This document shows, in pieces, positions 15,429 through 23,237 of a stretch of 39,679 nucleotides of DNA. Position numbers and translations under genes: made by a program. The DNA is from an uncultured Methanomicrobiales archaeon (GTDB lineage Archaea > Halobacteriota > Methanomicrobia > Methanomicrobiales > Methanospirillaceae), in the NCBI GenBank assembly GCA_903828975.1, contig CAIKOD010000040.1, positions 1 to 39,679 on the forward strand, given 5' to 3'. The notes beneath the pieces were generated by a model, which did no database searches, had not been told where the DNA came from, and saw nothing but the letters and a program-made list of their open reading frames with translations. Within the stretch, counting starts at the first letter, position 1; the number at the start of each line of letters is the position of its first letter.

Positions 15429-16397
15429 GTGGAATTTGAGAGAATCCCGACTGTACCGACCGCTGACGAAGTCCTTGACAGGTGTTTCCGGCGTGCTGCG
15501 GCTAAAATGAAATTAAAAGCGAATAAAGACCGCGCAAATCAGGATTTCGTACGGGCTGTCAGCCACTCAATTCACGACCGACTGGTACACGTGATCCAGA
15601 CATTCCCTGAATTCGAGACCCTCCCTCCGTTTTACCGGGAAACAGTAGATATCCTGTATGGAATTCCGAGGCTGAAAAAAGCCCTCGGGGCGATTGGATG
15701 GGCAGCCAGGTGGTCCAGGCTTCATGGCCCGGATCTGATATTAGAGACACGCAGAGGTGCGGATCCGCTGGCCGCACGAAAAAAGGCGGTTGCACGGCTT
15801 GCCTCAGTAGTGCACCAGATAGACTCCGAACTGCGTTTCTTAAATGAAGTAAGAAATGTGGTCCGGAAACTTCCCCATGTAGAGGACATTTTTACGGTGG
15901 TTATCGCAGGGTATCCGAATGTCGGCAAATCGTCATTTATTAGGCTGGTTTCCACAGCCGACCCGGAAGTTGCTTCGTACCCGTTTACTACAAAAGGAGT
16001 CATCGTAGGGCACCGGGTGGACGGGAGGAAGCGGATGCAGTTTATCGATACTCCTGGTGTACTTGACCGGTTACCTGAGGCAAGAAATCCCATCGAACGG
16101 CAGGCAATGGCTGCAATAACCAACATCGCCGATGTCATCCTGTTCATTCTTGACCCGAGCGAACACTGCGGGTTCCCGCTCGAAGACCAGATGAAACTGT
16201 ATGAAGAAATAACCAGCACTATCGATGTGCCGGTTGTTGCAGTCGCAAACAAATCTGATATAAAATGTCTGGATGGCTACCCCCTGATGTCAACAGGCCA
16301 GAACTCAGGGGTTGACGAGGTCCTTCTTACGCTTATGGAATACTGGCGGGAACCTGGGCCGGTTGAAGAGCCGATCCCATACTCCGTCACATACTGA
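15429..16397 (+). CDS. NOG1-like GTPase
   Basis: A 322-residue Obg/NOG1-family GTPase. An N-terminal helical domain of about 150 residues (PTADEVLDRCFRRAAAKMKL onward) is characteristic of NOG1, a ribosome-assembly factor in eukaryotes. The G domain has G1 GYPNVGKSS (161-169), switch I around YPFTTKG (184-190), G3 DTPG (207-210) and G4 NKSD (274-277). Archaeal versions lack the long C-terminal extension of the eukaryotic protein, as here. The start is a GTG at 15429. A role in large-subunit biogenesis is inferred from family. It is divergent from the CBS-domain regulator, and a T-run plus hairpin at 16458-16499 follows its stop. Confidence 0.9.
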   Translation: MEFERIPTVPTADEVLDRCFRRAAAKMKLKANKDRANQDFVRAVSHSIHDRLVHVIQTFPEFETLPPFYRETVDILYGIPRLKKALGAIGWAARWSRLHGPDLILETRRGADPLAARKKAVARLASVVHQIDSELRFLNEVRNVVRKLPHVEDIFTVVIAGYPNVGKSSFIRLVSTADPEVASYPFTTKGVIVGHRVDGRKRMQFIDTPGVLDRLPEARNPIERQAMAAITNIADVILFILDPSEHCGFPLEDQMKLYEEITSTIDVPVVAVANKSDIKCLDGYPLMSTGQNSGVDEVLLTLMEYWREPGPVEEPIPYSVTY

Positions 16398-16457
16398 AGC
16401 CGGTAAGAAATCATTAATTTTCGGCTGGTATGAAAAACTCCAGGCAACCACCTGAAA

Positions 16458-16499
16458 GGCCACCTTTTTTATGCTCATTTATGAGCCAGGTGGCTCATA
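16458..16499 (+). terminator. T-run and hairpin after the GTPase gene
   Basis: CACCTTTTTTATG supplies six T residues at 16465-16470. It is followed by a 9-base-stem hairpin TATGAGCCA-GG-TGGCTCATA (16480-16499). Archaeal termination mainly uses T-runs; the hairpin may be an added signal or part of the repeat cluster that follows. Confidence 0.5.
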
Positions 16500-16503
16500 G
16501 CAC

Positions 16504-16767
16504 GCTTTGTTGAAACCCTCTCAAATCTATCTTGCAGATTGGGTTATTCCAAAATTTCGTCACGCTCCCGGGGCTCATGGCCCGCCGCTGTGGCGCCCCG
16601 GTTGGGATAGAGACTATTCCCCCAATACTCTGAAATTAATGAGCCTTCGCCGAAACCCATGCCCGAAGAATATCTGAATGGGGGTGAGGCAGGGAGGGGG
16701 TGAAACCCCCTCCTGTCTTCGTATTTCCCTCTTAATTTTTTATGACACCGAAGGGTTTCAACAAAGC
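16504..16767 (+). repeat. 264-bp repeat unit bounded by 16-bp inverted repeats (MITE-like)
   Basis: GCTTTGTTGAAACCCT at 16504-16519 is exactly inverted as AGGGTTTCAACAAAGC at 16752-16767. Between them lies copy 1 of the structured repeat. A further TTTCAACAAAG at 17073-17083, beyond copy 2, has the same orientation as the right end. This suggests two adjacent units sharing an end. No protein is encoded inside. The arrangement resembles a miniature inverted-repeat element. Confidence 0.55.
16546..16729 (+). repeat. Structured dispersed repeat, copy 1
   Basis: From ATTCCAAAATTTCGTCACGC to the C-rich CCTCCTGTCTTCGTATT region, this copy matches copy 2 nearly throughout and the reverse complement of copy 3. 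It can fold into at least three hairpins: GGGC/GCCC around 16570-16584, GGGATAG/CTAT around 16604-16620, and GGAGGGGG-TGAAA-CCCCCTCC at 16693-16713. It lies between convergent genes. Confidence 0.8.
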
Positions 16768-16771
16768 CATA

Positions 16772-16956
16772 ATTCCAAAATTTCGTCACGCTCCAGGGAC
16801 TCAAGGCCCACCGCTGTGGCGACCCCGGTTGGGATAGAGACTATACCCAATACTCTGAATTTAATGAGCCTTCGCCGAAACCCCTGCCCGACGAATATCT
16901 TAATGGGGGTGGTGCAGGGAGGGGGTGAAACCCTCTCCTGTCTACGTATTCTCCGC
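16772..16956 (+). repeat. Structured dispersed repeat, copy 2
   Basis: A tandem direct copy of the element at 16546. Its third hairpin, GGAGGGGG-TGAAA-CCCTCTCC (16918-16938), keeps the stem through a G-T wobble. GGGATAGAGACTATACCC retains the second hairpin. Translated frames look alike in the copies only because the DNA repeats. Confidence 0.8.
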
Positions 16957-16993
16957 TTATTTTTGAAAATCCTCAGGATTTACCCTGTAAATG

Positions 16994-17049
16994 CCTGAAC
17001 GACCACGAATCTGAAGATATTTTGAACGTGGCATTTTCAATCGTTCGGG
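16994..17049. repeat. Long interrupted stem-loop beyond repeat copy 2
   Basis: CCTGAACGACCACG (16994-17007) can pair with CGTGG (17027-17031) and TCGTTCGGG (17041-17049), leaving a bulge of nine bases on the 3' side. It lies between copy 2 and the repeated end TTTCAACAAAG at 17073, so it may belong to the second unit. Confidence 0.35.
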
Positions 17050-17159
17050 TGTGAACTTCCCGTTCATCTGTATTTCAACAAAGACTAATTATCGATAATT
17101 AATTGACTGAAATGTTAATCTACCAATATTTTGGAAGAATTGAGACATTTTTTCCGGGA

Positions 17160-18062
17160 TCAGATTATCATCCATCCCCAGCTCCCACTTATTGCACACC
17201 CGATCAAAAAACCGATAATTGCCCCACCATTTAATGGAGGGAGCCCTGCCTGTGGTTTTCCCTTATATACAAACCACAGGAGGACTACAAGGCCGGCGAG
17301 TGATCCAATAATTGCACCCAACGCCGGAATATTAATAAATGGCAATTCGCCCGGTTTTAAAAACATGTTCGCAGAAACAACGAGGATCGCAGGCATAATG
17401 AGGTCCCCCATCCCCATGATGAATGCCCCCCGCTCTCCCTCGCCGATCTTGCCTATCCCATCCCTGATATATGAATAACTGACTTTTTTCGGGATCACGA
17501 AGAGAATGGGCGTTTTCATCTCCATAACACCTTCTGCAAGGGTGATCATATGCCGGGTCTTATAGACTGATATTGCATCATAAATCGCGAGGAGGACGAG
17601 CAGGATAAGTACAGGGAGAATACCAAGCGAGATCCCAAAAATTGACGCCGCACCTGCCGCAATAAGTATTCCAAGTGTATCAATGACATACCATTCCGGA
17701 TACAGGTACAGGAGAGCAATCGCAAGCCCGGACAGTATGAGTGGCAGGATCACTGCAACGATTTCATTACTGGTAAAAAGGGTTACAATGGAGCTGAAAA
17801 TATAAACAAATGTAAAATATATCGAGATTGCAATGATAGCGACAATCAGTTGTTTATAGCGATACTTCAGGAGGACCAGGAGCACAGCAGTGAATGCGAG
17901 GAGTATCGCGATAAAGATCAGGGGATTTAACATTGATGAAGGGTCTTCGAAGGCCGAAATTCCTGCGGCTTTCATCGGGAGTGACAGAAGTATAGCGCCA
18001 ATTTCGACGAGTACCATCATTCCCAGTATCCCCGATATCGGGACGAGCTGTTTCAACTCCAT
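17160..18062 (-). CDS. Presenilin-type intramembrane aspartyl protease (archaeal PSH)
   Basis: A 300-residue polytopic protein with about nine hydrophobic segments. It has the two catalytic motifs of family A22 proteases: YD at 161-162 (AIYDAISVYKTRHM) and GxGD at 217-220 (GMGD). D162 and D220 are the catalytic pair. A PAL-like motif reads LPPLNGG (PPL at 275-277). Length and motif spacing agree with the crystallised archaeal presenilin homologue from a related methanogen, as I recall it. It cleaves transmembrane helices within the bilayer. Native substrates in archaea are unknown. It is divergent from the small membrane coiled-coil gene at 18120, and its stop faces the repeat cluster. Confidence 0.92.
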   Translation of the reverse strand: MELKQLVPISGILGMMVLVEIGAILLSLPMKAAGISAFEDPSSMLNPLIFIAILLAFTAVLLVLLKYRYKQLIVAIIAISIYFTFVYIFSSIVTLFTSNEIVAVILPLILSGLAIALLYLYPEWYVIDTLGILIAAGAASIFGISLGILPVLILLVLLAIYDAISVYKTRHMITLAEGVMEMKTPILFVIPKKVSYSYIRDGIGKIGEGERGAFIMGMGDLIMPAILVVSANMFLKPGELPFINIPALGAIIGSLAGLVVLLWFVYKGKPQAGLPPLNGGAIIGFLIGCAISGSWGWMII

Positions 18063-18119
18063 ACTAAAACTCCATTCATCATAGGTAGTTTAATTAGTTG
18101 GTCTTCATTATCTAAAAGC

Positions 18120-18434
18120 ATGGATATTCGAGATTACGCGCGCGACATTATTCTGATTATTATCCTCGTAATCGCCACACTCGCACTCGTCACGCGCCTC
18201 TGGTATGATACTACAATTGCTCTGGGAGCAATGCTGATGGTGCTTTCCCTTGGGGGACTTCTCCTGTCCCAGAGCATCAGGATCCGTTCACTGGAACGGA
18301 GTATCCAGGTGCGTGACAAGGCAATAAGGGCGAATCTTGAGGAAATTTCAGCGAAAATGATCCAGAAATACGATGCGAGTGCAGCCCATCTCGATGACGT
18401 CGTCAACGAGTTAGGGAAACGTATCTACCGCTAG
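18120..18434 (+). CDS. Small membrane protein with C-terminal coiled coil
   Basis: I do not recognise a family. The 104-residue protein has two adjacent hydrophobic segments (about 9-27 and 33-50, with LIIILVIATLALV and GAMLMVLSLGGLLL). A charged heptad-like region follows to the C-terminus (IRSLERSIQVRDKAIRANLEEISAKM), likely a cytoplasmic coiled coil. The ATG at 18120 starts close to the divergent presenilin gene (57 bases). The stop is 23 bases before fen, so it may be co-transcribed with fen. A partner or substrate of the neighbouring intramembrane protease is conceivable, but that is speculation from position. Confidence 0.7.
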   Translation: MDIRDYARDIILIIILVIATLALVTRLWYDTTIALGAMLMVLSLGGLLLSQSIRIRSLERSIQVRDKAIRANLEEISAKMIQKYDASAAHLDDVVNELGKRIYR

Positions 18435-18457
18435 AATATAAACTCCGCACGGTCACC

Positions 18458-19459
18458 ATGGGAGTCGCGTTACGTGATATTATTGCAGAGTATAAAGTGC
18501 CCCTCGGGTGGGAGGCACTTCCCGGAATAGCGGCAGTTGACGCCCATAACGCACTCTACCAGTTCCTTTCAATTATCCGCCAGCCTGATGGTACCCCCCT
18601 GATGGATACAAAGGGCCGGGTCACATCGCATCTCTCCGGTATTCTCTTTCGGAATGCAAATTTCCTGGAGAGAGGGATCAGGCCGGTGTACGTATTCGAT
18701 GGCCCACCCCCGGATTTTAAACAAAAGACCATAGAAGAGCGGAGAAACGCAAGGGCGCAGGCTGGTGAACGCTGGGAGGAGGCGCTTGCAAGGGGCGACA
18801 CGGAAGAGGCCTATAAGCAGGCGAGGTCATCATCAAAGGTCGATCGGGACGTAATTGAAACCTCAAAGAAACTCCTGTCCCTGATGGGGATACCCTGTAT
18901 CGATGCACCAAGCGAAGGGGAAGCGCAGGCAACATACATGGTGATGCATGGCGATGCATCCTATGTTGTATCGCAGGACTATGATACACTGCTCTTCGGA
19001 GTCCCCATGCTTGTCAGGAACCTCACGATAAGCGGTAAACGGAAAATTCACGGGAGAAGCGTCATGTTAAACCCGGAAAAGGTCGCCCTTGCGGAGGTTC
19101 TGAAAGGACTGGGTATCACCCGCGAGCTGCTTATCCAGATCGCGGTACTTATCGGGAACGATTTTAACCCCGGTGTGAAAGGTATCGGCCCGAAGACCGG
19201 GCTGAAGCTGGTAAAAGAAGGTTCCTTCGAAAAGACCATGCGTGAAAAGGAACCGGATTTCGATCCCGGACCGGTTATTGACTTTTTCTTAAACCCGCCT
19301 GTCACCAGTGAGTATAACCTGGCCTGGCATCCACCGGACACGGTTAAGATCGAGGAGATGCTCTGCGGGGAGTATAATTTCTCGGTGGAACGGGTGAGAA
19401 AAGCGCTTGAAGGGATTGCAGGGAAAGCAGGTCAGAAGACACTTGACAAATGGTTTTAG
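18458..19459 (+). CDS. fen: Flap endonuclease 1
   Basis: A 333-residue structure-specific 5' nuclease that removes flaps during Okazaki-fragment maturation and repair. The metal-binding acids are visible: D28 (AAVDAHNA), D81 (YVFDGPPP), E153 and E155 (PSEGEAQ), D174 and D176 (QDYDTLLF), and the later GNDFNPGVKGIGPKTGLKL helix-two-turn-helix. The C-terminus QKTLDKWF (326-333) is a textbook PIP box for PCNA binding. The N-terminal GVALRDI begins as in the family (MGV...). Together with RPA and RadA upstream it adds to the DNA-maintenance genes of this region. It ends at a T-rich stretch. Confidence 0.96.
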   Translation: MGVALRDIIAEYKVPLGWEALPGIAAVDAHNALYQFLSIIRQPDGTPLMDTKGRVTSHLSGILFRNANFLERGIRPVYVFDGPPPDFKQKTIEERRNARAQAGERWEEALARGDTEEAYKQARSSSKVDRDVIETSKKLLSLMGIPCIDAPSEGEAQATYMVMHGDASYVVSQDYDTLLFGVPMLVRNLTISGKRKIHGRSVMLNPEKVALAEVLKGLGITRELLIQIAVLIGNDFNPGVKGIGPKTGLKLVKEGSFEKTMREKEPDFDPGPVIDFFLNPPVTSEYNLAWHPPDTVKIEEMLCGEYNFSVERVRKALEGIAGKAGQKTLDKWF

Positions 19460-19465
19460 GATACA

Positions 19466-19481
19466 TTTTTCTGGATTTTTT
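19466..19481 (+). terminator. T-rich terminator after fen
   Basis: Two T-runs, TTTTT at 19466-19470 and TTTTTT at 19476-19481, follow the fen stop within 25 bases. This fits the archaeal poly-T termination signal. Confidence 0.5.
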
Positions 19482-19617
19482 CCTGGAATTAGATCAGTCG
19501 TTAACAATTGAGAAATTGAGTTGGACAGAACATTTTATTGCAACACGTATTATTTGTAAAAATGGAAAAAATTGTTCTTCTGATATTCTGTGGACTGTCA
19601 AAAAGCGGAAACTGCAT

Positions 19618-19788
19618 AGACAGGAGGGGGTTTCACCCCCTCCCTGCCCCACCCCCATTAAGATATTCTTCAGGCAGGGTTTCCCGAAGGCACAGTAAAT
19701 TCAGAGTATTTTTGGATAGGCTCTATCCCAACCGGGGTCGCCAAAGCGGCGGGGCAGCGCCCCGGGAGCGTGGGTCAATTTCGGAACA
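19618..19788 (-). repeat. Structured dispersed repeat, copy 3 (inverted orientation)
   Basis: The minus strand matches copies 1 and 2, from CACGCTCCCGGGGCGC through CCGGTTGGGATAG to the GGAGGGGG-TGAAA-CCCCCTCC hairpin (19623-19643). The first stem differs in sequence but still pairs: here GGGGC/GCCCC around 19750-19763. This copy also lies between convergent genes, fen and AIP synthase. I do not see the 16-base inverted ends around this copy. Confidence 0.8.
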
Positions 19789-19837
19789 ACCCAAAATCGC
19801 TAGAGATTATCAGAGCATTTCTACAGAGCTGGTTATT

Positions 19838-20434
19838 TTATTCAATTTTTCTCCAGGTATGCGCAAATCGCTGGGCTGCTGTGAAATGGCCGAACACCCC
19901 GAATATTACGAGCAACCACCCGAGCAGCGGCATCCCGAGTACTCCCTCAGGGAATACCAGTGTCAGGATCCCTGCCACCATGATCAACAGCAGGCGATCT
20001 GCCCGCCCGAGCACCCCGCCATAAAATCTCCCGGCACCAACGGCCTGGGCCTGGGTTCCCAGATACGAGGACATGAGGACCCCCGTCAGAGCAAAAATAC
20101 CAAGCAGCCAGCCGGCATTTCCCCCGCCGATAATTCCGGTGATGATAAAAATATCTGCATAACGGTCAACCACATGGTCGAGGAAATCCCCCTTCGGGCT
20201 CTGGATATTCATTGCCCGTGCAAGAGCGCCATCCAGCGCATCCAGGCCCGCATTCAGCGCGACCATGACGACAGCTGCTGCAATATAATTAAAATAAAAA
20301 AATATACCTGCAGCAATTGCGGCGACCAGTGATCCAACGGTCAGAATATTAGGAGTCAGGCCCATCTTCATTGAGGCCGCGATGAAAGGGTTGAACCAGT
20401 CCTTTACATGCGGTCTGAAATGGTCAAGGGTCAT
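19838..20434 (-). CDS. CDP-alcohol phosphatidyltransferase, probable archaetidylinositol-phosphate synthase
   Basis: A 198-residue membrane enzyme with about six hydrophobic helices. The CDP-alcohol phosphotransferase motif is complete: D65-x2-D68-G-x2-A-R73-x8-G82-x3-D86-x3-D90. It binds Mg and the CDP-activated lipid. Archaeal proteins of this size with HFRPHVKDWFNPF-like starts make archaetidylinositol phosphate from CDP-archaeol and inositol phosphate. The acceptor specificity is inferred from family resemblance, and glycerol phosphate or serine cannot be ruled out. The start overlaps the AK6-like kinase stop by four bases (ATGA), giving tight coupling in the pyrG-to-AIPS strand block. 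Confidence 0.85.
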   Translation of the reverse strand: MTLDHFRPHVKDWFNPFIAASMKMGLTPNILTVGSLVAAIAAGIFFYFNYIAAAVVMVALNAGLDALDGALARAMNIQSPKGDFLDHVVDRYADIFIITGIIGGGNAGWLLGIFALTGVLMSSYLGTQAQAVGAGRFYGGVLGRADRLLLIMVAGILTLVFPEGVLGMPLLGWLLVIFGVFGHFTAAQRFAHTWRKIE

Positions 20435-20943
20435 GTCATTGGCTCCAGGTAGTCCGACCAGTCGTTCTTCCCATAAGAGGAAGGGATCTCCCTCCGGATA
20501 AACTGCTCTATATGTTCCACGCAGACGGGGATCGTATCATATGTCGTTTCAATTTCAAGAATATGCCCTGGCGGATGAATCTCGAGGGTCTCGACAAGGA
20601 TCACATCGAGCGCTTCGGCTTCAACATTCTCCCGTATTTTCTCCCACGGGTATCCCCGCTTCACCAGCCTTGATTTGAGGATATCCGGCCTGCAACGGAG
20701 AATGATTACAAGGTCGCAGGGGAGGAGATGGGCAAGGTGAGCTTCAACGAACCCTTCGACTGGTCTGAATGATGCAATCCATGCTTCCTCGTCAATGATA
20801 ACGGTATCCCGGTCATTGTCCGCCTCTATAATAAATTCCTGGGTTGTATCTGTTGCATGGACTACCCGATAACCCCGCTTTTCCAGCTCTTCTGCAATCG
20901 CAGACTTCCCTGTACCGGGGGTCCCGGATATCCCGTACATCAT
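20431..20943 (-). CDS. AK6-type adenylate kinase / ribosome-associated NMP kinase
   Basis: A 170-residue P-loop kinase. Residues 3-14 (YGISGTPGTGKS) form Walker A. HATDTT occupies the NMP-binding region, VIIDEEAW is the Walker B-like strand, and VIILRCRPDILKSRLVKRGY is the LID start. The size and the short LID match the archaeal putative adenylate kinase / Fap7 (AK6) family, which has both adenylate kinase activity and a role in small-subunit assembly. It begins with ATGATG at 20938-20943. The first ATG overlaps the hisC stop (ATGA), so I use it. The position between hisC and the lipid synthase seems opportunistic rather than functional. Confidence 0.85.
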   Translation of the reverse strand: MMYGISGTPGTGKSAIAEELEKRGYRVVHATDTTQEFIIEADNDRDTVIIDEEAWIASFRPVEGFVEAHLAHLLPCDLVIILRCRPDILKSRLVKRGYPWEKIRENVEAEALDVILVETLEIHPPGHILEIETTYDTIPVCVEHIEQFIRREIPSSYGKNDWSDYLEPMT

Positions 20944-22001
20944 GGATTCAGGCGCCCGAAGGCATCAATACACATAGTGTTCTCCCAATCAGCCCCGATA
21001 CTTACACGGACATAATGGTCTTCGAGACCACGGAAACTCCGGCATGACCGGGCAAGCACACCCATCCGGGCAAGACGGTCAACTGCCTCATCAGATGTGA
21101 ACGGGGCAACGTCCACCATAATGAAATTCGCATCCGACTGCATGACAGGAAAATTCAACCGCCCTGATAATTCCTTTCGCCAACGGATTACCCGTGCCCG
21201 GGCCGTTTCAACATGTTGTGTATCTGACAGGGCACCCACTGCTGCTGCAGCCGATACCGCGTTAAGGGTGTGGGGTGTGGCAGCACGGAGGTAATAGGGC
21301 CGGAACCATTCCGGCACAAAGGCATACCCTACCCTGAGCCCGGCAAGCGAGTACGCCTTTGAAAAGGTCCTCCCGATGATCAGGTTATCGTAGTCCCTGA
21401 GTAGCGGGAGATAATCCAGGTCTGAAAACTCAACATAGGCATTGTCGAGGAACAGGACACATTCGATCTCATTCAGAATTCCCCGGATCACTTCCGGAGA
21501 TGTCCCGTTTCCTGTCGGGTTATTGGGGGTGCACAGGAACGCCAGCTTTGCTTCTTCGCACGCTTCGATGAACCTGGCAGGCTCAACGGTAAAACCCGGC
21601 CCCCTTGGCACTTCGACAACCCCCGCCCCCTGCGCAATGGCAGAAAGGCGGTAAAAAGAGAAGGTAGGGGTGGAAATCGCGACAAGGTCTCCTGGTTCCA
21701 CAAGTGTCCGGATCGTTGTCTCGATGACCCCGTCCATGCCAACACCGGTAACGAAAGGGAAATTCCCATGCACCGCGATAAGGGCGTCATTCAGGGAGAC
21801 CTGGCGCTCGTCAGGGTACCGGTTCGCGTTGCAAAGTGCTTCGTACCCCTTTTTCAGGGCAATTTCCGAAGGTGGATCCGGATTTTCGTTGCTTGCAAGC
21901 CTGGCAACCCAATCAAGACCATGTTGTTTCCCAATCTCGGCCGCGTTCCTGGCAAAGACATAGCCCTCGCTCTGGTAGCACCCCCTAACCGATCGCTTCA
22001 T
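20940..22001 (-). CDS. hisC: Histidinol-phosphate aminotransferase
   Basis: A fold-type I PLP enzyme of 353 residues. It has LASNENPDPP at 35-44, TPNNPTG (158-164), FLDNAYVEF (184-192), and the Schiff-base lysine K215 in RTFSKAYSLAGLRVGY. The SNENP motif and the arginine-rich C-terminal VRVSIG assign it to HisC, which transaminates imidazole acetol phosphate in histidine synthesis. Some archaeal HisC enzymes also act on aromatic or other keto acids. The 5' end overlaps argD by 17 bases and the 3' end overlaps the AK6-like gene by four. It is therefore inside one long minus-strand transcription unit. Confidence 0.93.
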   Translation of the reverse strand: MKRSVRGCYQSEGYVFARNAAEIGKQHGLDWVARLASNENPDPPSEIALKKGYEALCNANRYPDERQVSLNDALIAVHGNFPFVTGVGMDGVIETTIRTLVEPGDLVAISTPTFSFYRLSAIAQGAGVVEVPRGPGFTVEPARFIEACEEAKLAFLCTPNNPTGNGTSPEVIRGILNEIECVLFLDNAYVEFSDLDYLPLLRDYDNLIIGRTFSKAYSLAGLRVGYAFVPEWFRPYYLRAATPHTLNAVSAAAAVGALSDTQHVETARARVIRWRKELSGRLNFPVMQSDANFIMVDVAPFTSDEAVDRLARMGVLARSCRSFRGLEDHYVRVSIGADWENTMCIDAFGRLNP

Positions 22002-23115
22002 TGACCACCTCTATCACGCGATCTATCTCACGGTCGCTGATGACAAGGGGGGGCATGAGCCGCAGGTTCCCATCCGCAGCACAGTTTACCAGTACACCCT
22101 GTCCGGCACAATTGTCCCGGATTGAGACGCACCGGTCCCCGGTGGTCATCCCAATCAGGAGACCGGCAACCCGGGGATTATGCCTGGACAGCCCCTTCCT
22201 GAACCGTTCTGCCTTTACGGGAATGGAGGACAGCACTTCTTCGATGACCCCGATCGTTGCAAGCGCTGCTGCACAGGCAAGCGGGCCTCCCGCAAACGTG
22301 CTCCCGTGCTCACTTTTCTGGAACTCGAGACCTTGCCGGGCCACAAGAGCTCCCATTGGAAAACCACTGGCAATTCCTTTTGCAATTGTCACAATATCCG
22401 GCGTTACATGGGAATGCTGGTAGGCAAACCACTTCCCGGTCCTCCCCATCCCTGTCTGTACTTCATCGGCGATCATCAGGGTGCCGTGGTCGTCGCAGAC
22501 CTCCCGGACCCCTTCAAGGAAACCTGGTGGTGGAAGGATGACCCCCGCTTCACCCTGGACGGGTTCAACAAGGACGGCGGCTGTAGTATCATCGACTGCC
22601 TTTTTCAGTGACCCGAGGTCTCCATATTCCACAAATGAACATTCAAGCCCGAGAGGTTCGAACGGCTCACGTATTGCCGGTTTATGGGTAACCGCAAGGG
22701 ACCCTATCGTCCTCCCGTGGAACCCGTGCACAAATGAGACAAATTTTTTCCTGCCAGTCCGCACACGGGCCAGCTTCAGCGCTCCATCGTTTGCTTCGGC
22801 TCCCGAGTTGGAGAAAAAAGCCTTTTCAAGGCCTGATATCTCAACAAGTTTCTTCGCCAGTTCTGCCTGGTGTGGTACATAGTACAGGTTGGAGCAGTGG
22901 ATCAGGTCATGCGCCTGGTCGCAGATCGCTTTCACCACGGCCGGGTGGCAGTGACCGGTGCTGCACACGGCAATCCCTGCCACGCAGTCAATGTACTCCT
23001 TTCCATCTGAGTCCCATACTAATGATCCCGATCCCCGGGTGATCATCATGTCCCGGGTAAATGCGGGCATAACGTACTGTGCATCCAGTTCCCTGAAATT
23101 GGATGAATTTTTCAT
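21985..23115 (-). CDS. argD: Acetylornithine aminotransferase
   Basis: A class III PLP aminotransferase of 376 residues. The diagnostic stretches are FFSNSGAEANDGALKLAR (100-117), SFVHGFHGRTIGSLAVT (127-143), VEPVQGEAGV (183-192), IADEVQTGMGRTG (215-227) and the PLP lysine K246 in TIAKGIASGFPMGA. It makes N-acetylornithine in arginine synthesis; such enzymes may also serve lysine pathways. The ATG at 23113-23115 follows AGGAAGG at ideal spacing. About 120 bases separate it from guaAb upstream, so it may have its own promoter. The stop overlaps the hisC start by 17 bases. Confidence 0.95.
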   Translation of the reverse strand: MKNSSNFRELDAQYVMPAFTRDMMITRGSGSLVWDSDGKEYIDCVAGIAVCSTGHCHPAVVKAICDQAHDLIHCSNLYYVPHQAELAKKLVEISGLEKAFFSNSGAEANDGALKLARVRTGRKKFVSFVHGFHGRTIGSLAVTHKPAIREPFEPLGLECSFVEYGDLGSLKKAVDDTTAAVLVEPVQGEAGVILPPPGFLEGVREVCDDHGTLMIADEVQTGMGRTGKWFAYQHSHVTPDIVTIAKGIASGFPMGALVARQGLEFQKSEHGSTFAGGPLACAAALATIGVIEEVLSSIPVKAERFRKGLSRHNPRVAGLLIGMTTGDRCVSIRDNCAGQGVLVNCAADGNLRLMPPLVISDREIDRVIEVVNEAIG

Positions 23116-23237
23116 GTATATCCTTCCTGGTTAGTTGTCCTGATTGTTCATCTGGTTATTTTGCGGTGGAGAAATTATACGCCGAAACGTTCCGGAGGGA
23201 GATTTGGCGATTCAGACTCCGCCCATTTCAACCCGTC

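Noticed and set aside
16544-16998. Frames on both strands whose translations recur (GGGETPSCLRI-like)
   Set aside because: They recur only because the DNA repeat is copied. Start sites are poor, frames differ between copies, and hairpins explain the conservation better.
16400-17159. CRISPR array in the repeat-rich gap
   Set aside because: Repeats are long (about 180 bases), only two in tandem, and lack regular short repeats with unique spacers of constant size.
19538-20332. 264-codon plus-strand frame across repeat copy 3 and the lipid synthase gene
   Set aside because: It runs through the repeat and then antisense to AIP synthase, whose motif is complete. Its translation is low-complexity and lacks any domain.
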